NCBI GenBank assembly: GCA_050743365.1 | Contig: JBOGFI010000064.1 | Coordinates: forward strand, 1-26,042 | Direction: 5' to 3' | DNA from: JBOGFI01 sp050743365 | GTDB taxonomy: Bacteria > Actinomycetota > Acidimicrobiia > IMCC26256 > JACDBD01 | Length of the DNA stretch: 26,042 bases | Shown: positions 14,253 through 21,697 of the stretch, piece by piece | Layout of the letters: each line of letters starts with the position of its first letter | Numbering within the stretch: position 1 is the first letter of the stretch | Program-made: the position numbers and the translations under genes | The notes under the pieces: model-generated | Databases searched by the model: none | Told to the model about the DNA's origin: nothing | The model's input: the letters and a program-made list of their open reading frames with translations, nothing else

Positions 14253-17234
14253 ATGGCGCTCGAACGCGAGGTCCAGCGTCTGGCCCGGGAGATCGCGAGC
14301 GGAGGGAAGGGCGAGCACGCCCGCGTCTTCCGTCTCAGCCGCTGGACCGACCGGATGCTCGACTGGGCGATGGGCCACGCCGCGTTCAAGACGCAGCTGT
14401 TCCGCTTCGTCGACGTCTTCCCCTCGTGCCGTGACGACGCCGACGTGCTCCGGCACCTCGACGAGTACTTCCACGACATCGCGGTGCCCCGGGCACTCGA
14501 CCTCGGGATCGACGTGGCGGAGCACGTCCCGCTGGGCGCGCACCTCTCGGCTCGCGTGGCGCGCCGGGAGATCATCCGCATGGCGCGGCAGTTCATCGCC
14601 GGCGCGACGCCCGCGGCGGCGCTGCCGCGCCTCGAGGCGCTGTGGAAGCGGGGCGAGGCCGCCACCGTCGACCTCCTCGGCGAGAAGACCGTCACCGAGG
14701 CCGAGGCGGCGCGCTACGCGGCCCGGGTCGAGGAGATGCTCGGTGCGCTCCTCGAGGGCAGCCGGTCGTGGCCCGAGCAACCCCGGCTCGAGCGCGACCC
14801 CTGGGGCGAGCTCGGCCGTGTGAACGTCTCGGTCAAGCCCACGGCGCTGTCATCGAGGTTCGGGCCGCTGACGGCCGACGAAGGCCTCGCCGAGGCCGAG
14901 GAGCGCTTGCGACCCATCCTCGAGCGGGCACGCGCGTCGAGCGCGACCATCCACCTCGACACCGAGCACGACGAGGCCAAGGACCTGACGTTCGACCTCC
15001 TGCGCCGGCTCGGGACCGCGTTCCCGGACGGACCGCAGCTGGGCTGTGTGGTGCAGGCCTATCGGCGCGACGCGCACGCCGACTTGCGCGACCTGGTCGA
15101 CTGGTCGGCGGGCACACTGCGCGTCCCGCTCCAGGTGCGCCTGGTGAAGGGCGCGTACTGGGACCAGGAGACGGTGGTGGCATCGGCCGAGGGCTGGCCG
15201 GCGCCGGTCTTCGGGCAGAAGCGCGAGACCGACGCCAACTACGAGCGGTGCACCCGGCTCCTGGTCGACCACGCCGGTGAGGTGCGTCCCGCGATCGCCA
15301 GCCACAACGTGCGCAGCATCGCCCACGCGGTCGCGTACGCGCGGTCACGCGGCCTCGACGACTCGGCGCTCGAGCTCCAGCTCCTCTACGGGATGGCCGA
15401 ACCCGTACACGCCGCCCTCGTCGCCATGAGGCAGCGCGTGCGCGTGTACGCGCCGGTGGGCGAGCTCGTGCCCGGCATGGCCTACCTGGTGCGTCGCCTC
15501 CTCGAGAACACCTCGAACGAGAGCTTCGTGCGCCACCGCTTCGCCGAGGGCCGCGATCTCGACGAGCTCGTCACACCGCCCGGGATCGAGGACCGCGACC
15601 TGCCCGACGCCCCCGCCGAGGCGCCCGAGCGCCCGGTCACCGACCCGGGCGCTCCGGGGCCGTTCCAGAACGAGCCCCGGACCGAGCTGCGCCGACCGAT
15701 GGCGCGTGCACGCCTCGCCGCCGCGGTCGAGCGGACGCCGCACGGGTTCGGATTCGAGGCGCCGGTGCTCGTCGACGGCCGGCCGCGGCCGACCCCACGC
15801 GAGCTCGAATCGGTCGACCCCGGGGACACGGACACGATCGTCTGTCACAGCGGGTGCGCGACCAGCACAGAGGCCGACGCTGCCGTCGAGGTCGCGCGGG
15901 CAGCGTGGCCCGCGTGGCGGTCGGTGTCGTGGCAAGAGCGGGCGGCGGTGCTGTTCCGGGCGGCGGCGATCATGCGGGGGCGGCGCGCCGAGCTTGCCGC
16001 GCTCGAGGTGTTCGAGGCGGGGAAGCCGGTGGCCGAGGCCGACGCCGACGTCGCCGAGGCCATCGACTTCTGCGAGTACTACGGACGCGAAGCGTTGAGG
16101 CTCGCCGACGGCGCGCCCGTCGGCCAGGCGCCGGGTGAGGCCAACCGGTACCGCTACCACCCGCGCGGTGTCGGGGTGGTGATCGCGCCGTGGAACTTCC
16201 CTCTCGCAATCCCCACCGGAATGGCGACGGCGGCGCTGGTGGCCGGGAACGCGGTGCTGCTGAAGCCGGCGGAGCAGACGCCCGGCGTCGGGCTGCGCCT
16301 GGTCGAGATCCTCCTCGAGGCCGGCGCGCCGACGGGGGTCCTCGCGTTCCTGCCGGGCGTGGGCGAGGAGGTCGGCGCCCATCTCGTGGCTCACCCCGAG
16401 GTGTCGTTCGTGGCGTTCACCGGCTCGAAGGAGGTGGGGTTGCGGATCATCGACGAGGCGGGAACCCACCGCGACGGACAGCGCCACGTCAAGCGGGTGG
16501 TGGCCGAGATGGGCGGCAAGAACGCGGTCGTGGTCGACACCGACGCCGACCTCGACGTGGCCGTCCCCGCCATCGTGAGGAGCGCCTTCGACTACGCGGG
16601 GCAGAAGTGCTCGGCCGCGTCGCGTCTGATCGGCGTCGGACCCGTGTTCGACGAGCTGGTCGAGCGCGTCGCGGGCGCGGCCTCGATCGTGCCGGTGGGT
16701 CACCCTCGTGAGCTGAGGACGGCGTGCGGGCCGCTGATCGACGAGGAAGCGCAGCGGCGGGTGCGTGAGTACCAGAAGCTGGCCCGCGACGAGGGTGAAG
16801 TCGTCCTCCAGCGCGACGACGCGCCGGACGACGAGGGTTGGTACGTCGGCCCGACGGTCGCGGTCACGAGCGATCCCCGCAGCCGCATCGCCACTGAGGA
16901 GATCTTCGGGCCGATGATCACGTGCCTGCGCGCCGACGACTTCGAGCATGCCCTCGCGCTCGCCAACGACAGCGACTACGCGCTGACCGGCGGCCTGTTC
17001 TCGCGGTCGCCGGCGCGCATTCGCCACGCCGCCGACGCGTTCCGGGCCGGGAACCTCTACGTGAACCGCGCGATCACCGGCGCCCTGGTGGGTCGCCAGC
17101 CCTTCGGTGGCTACGGGCTCTCGGGGGTAGGGTCGAAGGCGGGCGGCCCCGACTACCTGCTCCAGTTCCTCGAGCCCGGCGTCGTCACCGAGAACACGCT
17201 GCGGCAGGGCTTCGCCCCGTCCCCGGAGGGATAA
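14253..17234 (+). CDS. putA: Bifunctional proline dehydrogenase / L-glutamate gamma-semialdehyde dehydrogenase
   Basis: A 993-residue PutA-type enzyme that oxidises proline to glutamate. An alpha-helical arm occupies residues 1-150. The FAD-dependent PRODH barrel follows (about 170-440), with KPTALSSRFG, IHLDTEHDEAKDLTFDLL, VRLVKGAYWDQE and ENTSNESFVRHRF. The NAD-dependent P5C dehydrogenase domain (about 500-980) carries VVIAPWNFPLAIPTGM, VAEMGGKN (catalytic Glu752) and GQKCSA (catalytic Cys786), plus IATEEIFGPM and PFGGYGLSGVGSKAGG. There is no ribbon-helix-helix DNA-binding domain, so it is not an autorepressor of the enteric kind. It starts at an ATG without a clear Shine-Dalgarno sequence, 47 bp after E1. 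A tRNA-Ser follows. Confidence 0.95.
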   Translation: MALEREVQRLAREIASGGKGEHARVFRLSRWTDRMLDWAMGHAAFKTQLFRFVDVFPSCRDDADVLRHLDEYFHDIAVPRALDLGIDVAEHVPLGAHLSARVARREIIRMARQFIAGATPAAALPRLEALWKRGEAATVDLLGEKTVTEAEAARYAARVEEMLGALLEGSRSWPEQPRLERDPWGELGRVNVSVKPTALSSRFGPLTADEGLAEAEERLRPILERARASSATIHLDTEHDEAKDLTFDLLRRLGTAFPDGPQLGCVVQAYRRDAHADLRDLVDWSAGTLRVPLQVRLVKGAYWDQETVVASAEGWPAPVFGQKRETDANYERCTRLLVDHAGEVRPAIASHNVRSIAHAVAYARSRGLDDSALELQLLYGMAEPVHAALVAMRQRVRVYAPVGELVPGMAYLVRRLLENTSNESFVRHRFAEGRDLDELVTPPGIEDRDLPDAPAEAPERPVTDPGAPGPFQNEPRTELRRPMARARLAAAVERTPHGFGFEAPVLVDGRPRPTPRELESVDPGDTDTIVCHSGCATSTEADAAVEVARAAWPAWRSVSWQERAAVLFRAAAIMRGRRAELAALEVFEAGKPVAEADADVAEAIDFCEYYGREALRLADGAPVGQAPGEANRYRYHPRGVGVVIAPWNFPLAIPTGMATAALVAGNAVLLKPAEQTPGVGLRLVEILLEAGAPTGVLAFLPGVGEEVGAHLVAHPEVSFVAFTGSKEVGLRIIDEAGTHRDGQRHVKRVVAEMGGKNAVVVDTDADLDVAVPAIVRSAFDYAGQKCSAASRLIGVGPVFDELVERVAGAASIVPVGHPRELRTACGPLIDEEAQRRVREYQKLARDEGEVVLQRDDAPDDEGWYVGPTVAVTSDPRSRIATEEIFGPMITCLRADDFEHALALANDSDYALTGGLFSRSPARIRHAADAFRAGNLYVNRAITGALVGRQPFGGYGLSGVGSKAGGPDYLLQFLEPGVVTENTLRQGFAPSPEG

Positions 17235-17242
17235 CCCCCCGG

Positions 17243-17248
17243 TAGCAT
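17243..17248 (+). promoter_or_regulatory. Putative -10 box (TAGCAT) of tRNA-Ser(CGA)
   Basis: GGTAGCAT starts 7 bp after the putA stop, and its last T is 7 nt before the mature 5' end of the tRNA. If used, the transcript would start at the tRNA itself. Confidence 0.45.
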
Positions 17249-17255
17249 GCGCCTC

Positions 17256-17343
17256 GGAGGGATGCGAGAGCGGCCGAATCGGATGGTCTCGAAAACCATT
17301 GTGCCTTCGGGCACCGTGGGTTCAAATCCCACTCCCTCCGCCA
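17256..17343 (+). tRNA. tRNA-Ser (anticodon CGA), CCA encoded
   Basis: The acceptor GGAGGGA pairs with TCCCTCC at 17333-17339, with discriminator G17340 and an encoded CCA. The anticodon stem ATGGT/ACCAT encloses CTCGAAA with CGA at 17290-17292. A class II variable arm (GTGCCTTCGGGCAC) and the T-arm GTGGGTTCAAATCCCAC follow. Its first 27 bases are identical to those of tRNA-Ser(GGA) at 6135. It reads UCG, a frequent serine codon at this GC content. Confidence 0.97.
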
Positions 17344-17381
17344 CTTCCTCCGCCGTCTGGCGATACACGGCCGAGCCGGGT

Positions 17382-18476
17382 GTGCTGGCCGTCCTCGACC
17401 CCGGGGTGCCCACCGACCTCGACCGCCGGCCCGACGTGCTCGTCGTCGGCGGCGGCGTCATGGGACTCGCCACCGCGGCGTGCTGCGTCCGGGCCGGCCT
17501 CGGACGGGTCACGCTGATCGAGCGCGAGACCCTGGCGTCGGGGCCGTCCGGCCGCGCCGGTGCCGTGCTGGTGCCCGAGTTCCACCGCTTCACCGATCCG
17601 GCGCCGGTCGTCGCGCTGGGCCGCTCGAGCCTCGCCCTCTACCGCCGGCTCGACGAGGAATGGGACGGCGCCCTCGGCCTCGAGGCCCTCGACTGCCTGC
17701 TGGTGCTGCCGGATGGGATCGACCAGGTCGCGCCCAGCGCCGAGCTGGAAGTGCTCGACACCGCCGGGCTGCGCGCGCTCGTGCCCGAGCTGGCGCCCGC
17801 GCCCGGCGGGCTGCTCCTGCGCGACCAGGCGCGCGTGCACCCGCTGCGGCTCGCGGCGGCGCTCGCCGCTCGCGCCGGGACGGTCCTCACCGGCATCGAG
17901 ATGGTCGACCTCGACACGAGTGATGGCCGGATCGATCGCGTCCAGACGTCCCATGGTGAGTTCCAGCCGGGACACGTCGTCCTCGCGACCGGCAACTCGT
18001 CCGCGCTCGACACGACCGGCGTCGAGTCCCGGCTCGTGAAGGGCCACCTGCTGGCCACGGACCCGGTCGCGTTCAGGCTCGAGGTGATGCTGGCGACGGT
18101 CGACGGGCTCATCGGCCAGCTGCCGGACGGGCGCCTGCTGGCCGGCGGCACCCTCGACGAGGGAGACGACAGCCCGGAGGTGCGAGCCGACGTCGTCGCC
18201 GCGATCCACGGCGCGCTCACCAGGCAGCTCCCGGCTGCTCGCGGCGCCGGGGTGTCACACGCCTGGTGCTGCTTCCGGCCCGCGGTCGGCGACCGCCAGC
18301 CGGTGGTCGACCGGCTACCCGCGATCCGGAACGCGTGGGTCACCGCCGGCCACTACCGCACCGGCATCCTCATGGCGGCGGCGGTCGGCGACGCGATCGC
18401 CGAGTGGATCGGCGGCGGCGTGCGGCCCGAGCCGCTGGAGCCGTTCGGGCTGGCGCGCTTCGTCGCCGGTCAGTAG
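17382..18476 (+). CDS. FAD-dependent oxidoreductase, DAO family
   Basis: A 364-residue protein with the FAD Rossmann motif VLVVGGGVMGLATAACCVRAG (G23, G25, G28) and the adjacent acidic residue in LIERE. Later come GHVVLATGNSS and the C-terminal HYRTGILMAAAVGDAIAEWI, typical of glycine oxidase / D-amino-acid oxidase-like enzymes. The probable reaction is oxidation of an amine or N-methyl amino acid, but the substrate is not readable. Its position after putA suggests amino-acid catabolism (inference). The start is taken as the GTG at 17382. An in-frame ATG upstream would lie inside the tRNA gene and is rejected; GTG 17409 is an alternative. It converges with metF, 12 bp apart. Confidence 0.85.
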   Translation: MLAVLDPGVPTDLDRRPDVLVVGGGVMGLATAACCVRAGLGRVTLIERETLASGPSGRAGAVLVPEFHRFTDPAPVVALGRSSLALYRRLDEEWDGALGLEALDCLLVLPDGIDQVAPSAELEVLDTAGLRALVPELAPAPGGLLLRDQARVHPLRLAAALAARAGTVLTGIEMVDLDTSDGRIDRVQTSHGEFQPGHVVLATGNSSALDTTGVESRLVKGHLLATDPVAFRLEVMLATVDGLIGQLPDGRLLAGGTLDEGDDSPEVRADVVAAIHGALTRQLPAARGAGVSHAWCCFRPAVGDRQPVVDRLPAIRNAWVTAGHYRTGILMAAAVGDAIAEWIGGGVRPEPLEPFGLARFVAGQ

Positions 18477-18488
18477 GGGCCTCGCCCG

Positions 18489-19352
18489 CTAGGCGGCATT
18501 CGACAGGCCGAGGGCGGTGAAGATCTCGCGCGTCGCGGGCGAGCGGTTGAGCGTGTAGAAGTGCAGGCCGGGCGCGCCGCCGTCGAGCAGCTCCTGGCAC
18601 AGCTTGCTGGCCTCTTCGACGCCGACCCGCCACACCGCGTCGGGGTCGTCCTCGACCGCGTGGAGCTTGTCGGCGAGCCATCGCGGGAACTCGGAGCCCT
18701 GGAGCTCTGACATGCGCTTGATCGACGAGATGCTCGTCGCCGGCATGATCCCGGGCAGCACCGGCTTGTCGACGCCGTGGGCTCGCAGGCTCTCCACCAG
18801 GTCGAAGTAGTGCTGGGCGTCGAAGAAGAACTGCGTGATGGCGAAGTCGGCGTGGGCCAGCTTGTGTGCCGTCCAGTAGCGGTCGGTCGCGCGGCTGGGC
18901 GACTTCGGATGGGGCTCGGGGTGCGCCGCGACCCCGACGGAGAAGTCGCCGATCTCGCGGACCAGCTCCACCAACTCCACCGCGTAGTGCAGCTCACCCG
19001 GCGGGAGGTCGAGATCGGCGGGCGGGTCCCCGCCCAGGGCGAGGACGTTCTCGATGCCGGCGTCGCGGTACCGGCTGACCACTTCCTGGAGCTCGGCGCG
19101 GGTGTGGGCGCAGCATGTGAGATGGGCCATGGGCGTCATCGACGTGTTGCGCAGGATGTCGACGACGAGGTCGTGCGTGCGCTCGCGGGTGGAGCCACCG
19201 GCGCCGTAGGTCACCGACACGTACGAGGGGCCGAGCGGCTCCAGCTCGCTCAGGGCCCGGCGGAGCGTCTCCTCGGCCTTCTCGGTACGCGGCGGGAAGA
19301 ACTCGAACGAGAAGCTGCGGCCGCGGGCGAGCAGGTCGGCGATCTTCGTCAT
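18489..19352 (-). CDS. metF: 5,10-methylenetetrahydrofolate reductase
   Basis: A 287-residue flavin-dependent TIM barrel that makes 5-methyl-THF for methionine synthesis. The motif FSFEFFPPRT carries the conserved Glu17. VSVTYGAGGSTRERT, AHLTC, NVLALGGDPPAD, GVAAHPEPHPKSPS, ITQFFFDAQHYFDLVE and LPGIMPATS all match MetF. The length is normal (about 285-310). It starts at ATG 19352 with no Shine-Dalgarno sequence and a TACGCT -10-like box ending 9 nt upstream, so it may be leaderless. It lies downstream of the remnant of an aldehyde dehydrogenase on the same strand. Confidence 0.96.
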   Translation of the reverse strand: MTKIADLLARGRSFSFEFFPPRTEKAEETLRRALSELEPLGPSYVSVTYGAGGSTRERTHDLVVDILRNTSMTPMAHLTCCAHTRAELQEVVSRYRDAGIENVLALGGDPPADLDLPPGELHYAVELVELVREIGDFSVGVAAHPEPHPKSPSRATDRYWTAHKLAHADFAITQFFFDAQHYFDLVESLRAHGVDKPVLPGIMPATSISSIKRMSELQGSEFPRWLADKLHAVEDDPDAVWRVGVEEASKLCQELLDGGAPGLHFYTLNRSPATREIFTALGLSNAA

Positions 19353-19361
19353 GGGGCGGAG

Positions 19362-19367
19362 AGCGTA
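19362..19367 (-). promoter_or_regulatory. Putative -10 box (TACGCT) of metF
   Basis: CCTACGCT on the minus strand ends 9 nt before the metF ATG. It falls between the stop codon of the aldehyde dehydrogenase remnant and metF. No SAM riboswitch-like structure fits in this 20-bp gap. Confidence 0.4.
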
Positions 19368-19371
19368 GGCG

Positions 19372-19485
19372 TCATCTCTCGGTGCTGACGAACACGTTCT
19401 TGAGGTTCGAGTACTCGGCGAGGGCGTGCATGCCCAGCTCCCGCCCCATACCCGACTGCTTGACGCCCCCGAACGGCGTGGCGAC
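19372..19485 (-). pseudogene. C-terminal remnant of an aldehyde dehydrogenase
   Basis: Translating the minus strand gives 37 codons ending in TGA: VATPFGGVKQSGMGRELG, then MHALAEYSNLKNVFV and STER. This is the unmistakable C-terminus of an NAD-dependent aldehyde dehydrogenase (PFGGVKQSGMGRE motif). Upstream the homology stops at once: the frame becomes low-complexity sequence (APRRSV), and the DUF2505 gene begins at 19560. About 450 residues are missing, so this is a relic of a deletion. Base composition matches the surroundings. Confidence 0.75.
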
Positions 19486-19546
19486 ACTCCGCCGCGGCGC
19501 AGCCGGCCCGCCGTGACCATCGCCGCCGGCACGATCGAGCCCGCCG

Positions 19547-19552
19547 CATACT
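19547..19552 (+). promoter_or_regulatory. Putative -10 box (CATACT) of the DUF2505 gene
   Basis: GCATACTT is one of few AT-richer spots here. The hexamer ends 7 nt before the GTG at 19560, the spacing expected for a leaderless start. Confidence 0.4.
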
Positions 19553-19559
19553 TGGTGAC

Positions 19560-20054
19560 GTGAACTTCCGCATCGAGCAGCGCGTCGACGCGCCGGTCGA
19601 CGCCGTGGAGGCGGCGCTCCTCGACGCCGCCTTCGTCGCCGCGACCGCCGACCTCCCCAAGATCGGGGGAGCGCAGCTGCTCGAGCAGCGCCGCGACGGC
19701 GACCGAGTCCACCAGCGCGTCCGCTACCGGTTCACCGGCGAGCTCTCCGCCGCGGTCACGGCGGTGGTCGACCGCGACCGGCTCACGTGGGTCGACGACG
19801 CCGAACACGACCTCGGCGCCCATCGCAGCGAGCACCGCATCGTGTCCGACCACTACCGCGACCGCCTCCAGGCCTCCTACGCGGCGCGCCTCGGCCCCGA
19901 CGGCGGAGGCACCCGTCGCGTGGTCAGCGGCTCCGTGAACGTGCGGATGCCGCTCGTCGGCGGGCGGGTCGAGCGGGCCATCGTCAGCGGCCTGGAGGAC
20001 CACGCCCGGGGGGAGGCCGCGCTGCTCGCCCGCTGGCTCGGAGCCCCCGGGTAG
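19560..20054 (+). CDS. DUF2505 (SRPBCC-fold) protein
   Basis: A 164-residue protein beginning MNFRIEQRVDAPVDAVEAALLD, the first strand and helix of a START/SRPBCC-like fold. Strands RVHQRVRYRFTGEL and LTWVDDAEHDLGAHRSEHRI follow, then a C-terminal helix RVERAIVSGLEDHARGEAALLARWL. DUF2505 is an actinobacterial family without known ligand; the fold binds hydrophobic small molecules in other families. There is no signal peptide or membrane helix. The GTG start is supported by the promoter spacing. The HD-GYP gene follows 89 bp later with its own promoter. Confidence 0.82.
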   Translation: MNFRIEQRVDAPVDAVEAALLDAAFVAATADLPKIGGAQLLEQRRDGDRVHQRVRYRFTGELSAAVTAVVDRDRLTWVDDAEHDLGAHRSEHRIVSDHYRDRLQASYAARLGPDGGGTRRVVSGSVNVRMPLVGGRVERAIVSGLEDHARGEAALLARWLGAPG

Positions 20055-20089
20055 GCGCAGCATCTGGCGAACCGCCGGCGACGCCCGGG

Positions 20090-20134
20090 ATTTCCACAGC
20101 CGAGTTGACAGGTTGTCCACAGGGGGGCGACACT
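20090..20134 (+). promoter_or_regulatory. DnaA box inside the promoter of the HD-GYP gene
   Basis: TTGACA (20105-20110) and GACACT (20129-20134) form a promoter with an 18-nt spacer, ending 9 nt before the GTG at 20144. The spacer contains TTGTCCACA (20113-20121), an exact actinobacterial DnaA box. A related ATTTCCACA lies at 20090-20098, 14 bp upstream. DnaA bound in the spacer would be expected to block or modulate transcription. Confidence 0.5.
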
Positions 20135-20143
20135 TCACTGTAC

Positions 20144-21691
20144 GTGAGGGTGCAAGCACGGCCAGTAGCAGGCCGGTGGGCGCGTCGCCCGGTGGCGGGC
20201 GGGCTCGTACGGCTCCTCGTGCTCCTGGTGCCGGTGGCGGCCTCGGCGGTGGCGGGTGTGGCTGTGAGCCGGCTACTCCCCCGGCCGTCGGGCGCCGGTG
20301 AGCTGGCCTGGTGGGGCGCGGTTCTCGGCGCGTCCACCGCCGTCCTGGTGGCCGTCGATGTCGTGGCGCGCCGGTTCCTGCCGCTCGCGGCGCTGCTGCG
20401 GCTGACACTGGTCTTCCCGGATCGCGCGCCGTCGCGTCTTTCGGTCGCGCTTCGCACCCGCAACCTCCGCTCGGTCCGGGCCTGGGCGAAAGCGGCGATC
20501 GACGGCACGGGCGACGACGACGTGGCGCAGCGGGCGACCGCCGTCCTCGCCCTCGCGGCCGCGCTCAACGCCCACGACCGGCGGACGCGAGGCCACTCGG
20601 AGCGGGTGCGCACGCTGGCCCTCCTGCTGGCCGACGAGCTTGGCCTGCCGGAGGACGAAGCCGCCCGGATCGGTTGGGCCGCGCTCCTCCACGACATCGG
20701 CAAGCTGACGGTGCCGTGCGACATCCTCAACAAACCGGGGAAGCCCGACGCGCGTGAGTGGGCGATCCTGCGCCGTCACCCCGCCGACGGCGCCCGCATG
20801 GCCGAGCCGCTGGCTCAGTGGCTCGGCGACTCGATCGACGCGATCGAGGACCACCACGAGAAGTACGACGGCACCGGCTATCCCCGCGGCCTCGCCGGCC
20901 ACGAGATCGGCCTCGCGGGCCGCATCGTCGGCGTGACGGACGCATTCGAGACGATGACCGCGGTGCGTTCGTACAAGAAGCCGATGAGCGCCGCCGCCGC
21001 CCGCGAGGAGCTGTCCCTGTGCGCGGGGAGCCACTTCGACCCCGACGTCGTCCGGGCATTCCTCAACATCTCGCTGGGCCGGCTGAACTGGACGGTCGGG
21101 CTCGCCTCGTGGCTCGCGCAGCTGCCATTCGTGGGCGCGCTGCCGCGGGCCGGTGCGCAGGTAGGGAGGTTCGCCGGCGGCCTGCCGACCGGCGGCGCGC
21201 TGGCCGGCGTGGGCGTCGTGACCCTCGGCACCGTGTTCACCGTCGGCAGCCCCGTCCTCACCGACGCCGACGGCGCGACCGGGGCCGGCGGGGGAGCGAG
21301 CGGGTCCGGCGGCACCGGTAGCGCGTTCATCACCGACCGCGGGTCGGCGACCGCGGGTCCGGGCACGGTGACGGGAGATTCGACGGCTGCTGACCCCGCG
21401 GCCGGCGACGCGCTCCTGGCCCTGCCGACCTTGCCGCCCCTTCCTGCTCCGCCGGGTCTGTCCGCGAGCGTTCCGCCGGTCGGCCCGCCGCCCGAGCTCC
21501 CCGTCGGCCTGCCACCCGAGCTCCCGATCGGCCCTCCGCCCGGCCTGCCTCCGGCGCCCCCGACTGTCGGAGACGGAGACGACAACGATTCCCACGACTG
21601 CCCGCCCGGCCTGGTGGACAAGGACTGGTTGTGGCATCCCCTCGGCGGGCCGCCGGGCCAGGTGGGCCGCTGCGATGACGACGATGGGTGA
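20144..21691 (+). CDS. Membrane-anchored HD-GYP domain protein with Pro-rich C-terminal tail
   Basis: A 515-residue protein. Two N-terminal membrane helices (about 21-42 and 54-75) precede an HD-GYP domain (about 130-310). The domain contains NAHDRRTRGHSERV, LLHDIGK (H183, D184), HPADGARM, DHHEKYDGTGYPRGL (HHE 237-239, GYP 245-247) and DAFETMTAVRSYKKP, all metal and signature residues intact. A third hydrophobic segment (about 349-369) is followed by a Gly/Ser linker, a run of PPELPVGLPPELPIGPPPG-type repeats, and a short end rich in Asp with two Cys. The intact motif predicts hydrolysis of cyclic di-GMP or a related dinucleotide at the cytoplasmic face, with the tail outside. The GTG start is set by the promoter spacing. 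Confidence 0.88.
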   Translation: MRVQARPVAGRWARRPVAGGLVRLLVLLVPVAASAVAGVAVSRLLPRPSGAGELAWWGAVLGASTAVLVAVDVVARRFLPLAALLRLTLVFPDRAPSRLSVALRTRNLRSVRAWAKAAIDGTGDDDVAQRATAVLALAAALNAHDRRTRGHSERVRTLALLLADELGLPEDEAARIGWAALLHDIGKLTVPCDILNKPGKPDAREWAILRRHPADGARMAEPLAQWLGDSIDAIEDHHEKYDGTGYPRGLAGHEIGLAGRIVGVTDAFETMTAVRSYKKPMSAAAAREELSLCAGSHFDPDVVRAFLNISLGRLNWTVGLASWLAQLPFVGALPRAGAQVGRFAGGLPTGGALAGVGVVTLGTVFTVGSPVLTDADGATGAGGGASGSGGTGSAFITDRGSATAGPGTVTGDSTAADPAAGDALLALPTLPPLPAPPGLSASVPPVGPPPELPVGLPPELPIGPPPGLPPAPPTVGDGDDNDSHDCPPGLVDKDWLWHPLGGPPGQVGRCDDDDG

Positions 21692-21697
21692 GCAGCA

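Noticed and set aside
21288..21580. Gly- and Pro-rich stretch as a possible frameshifted end of the HD-GYP gene
   Set aside because: The frame stays open with sensible amino-acid usage and a defined stop just before copA, so a genuine tail is more likely.
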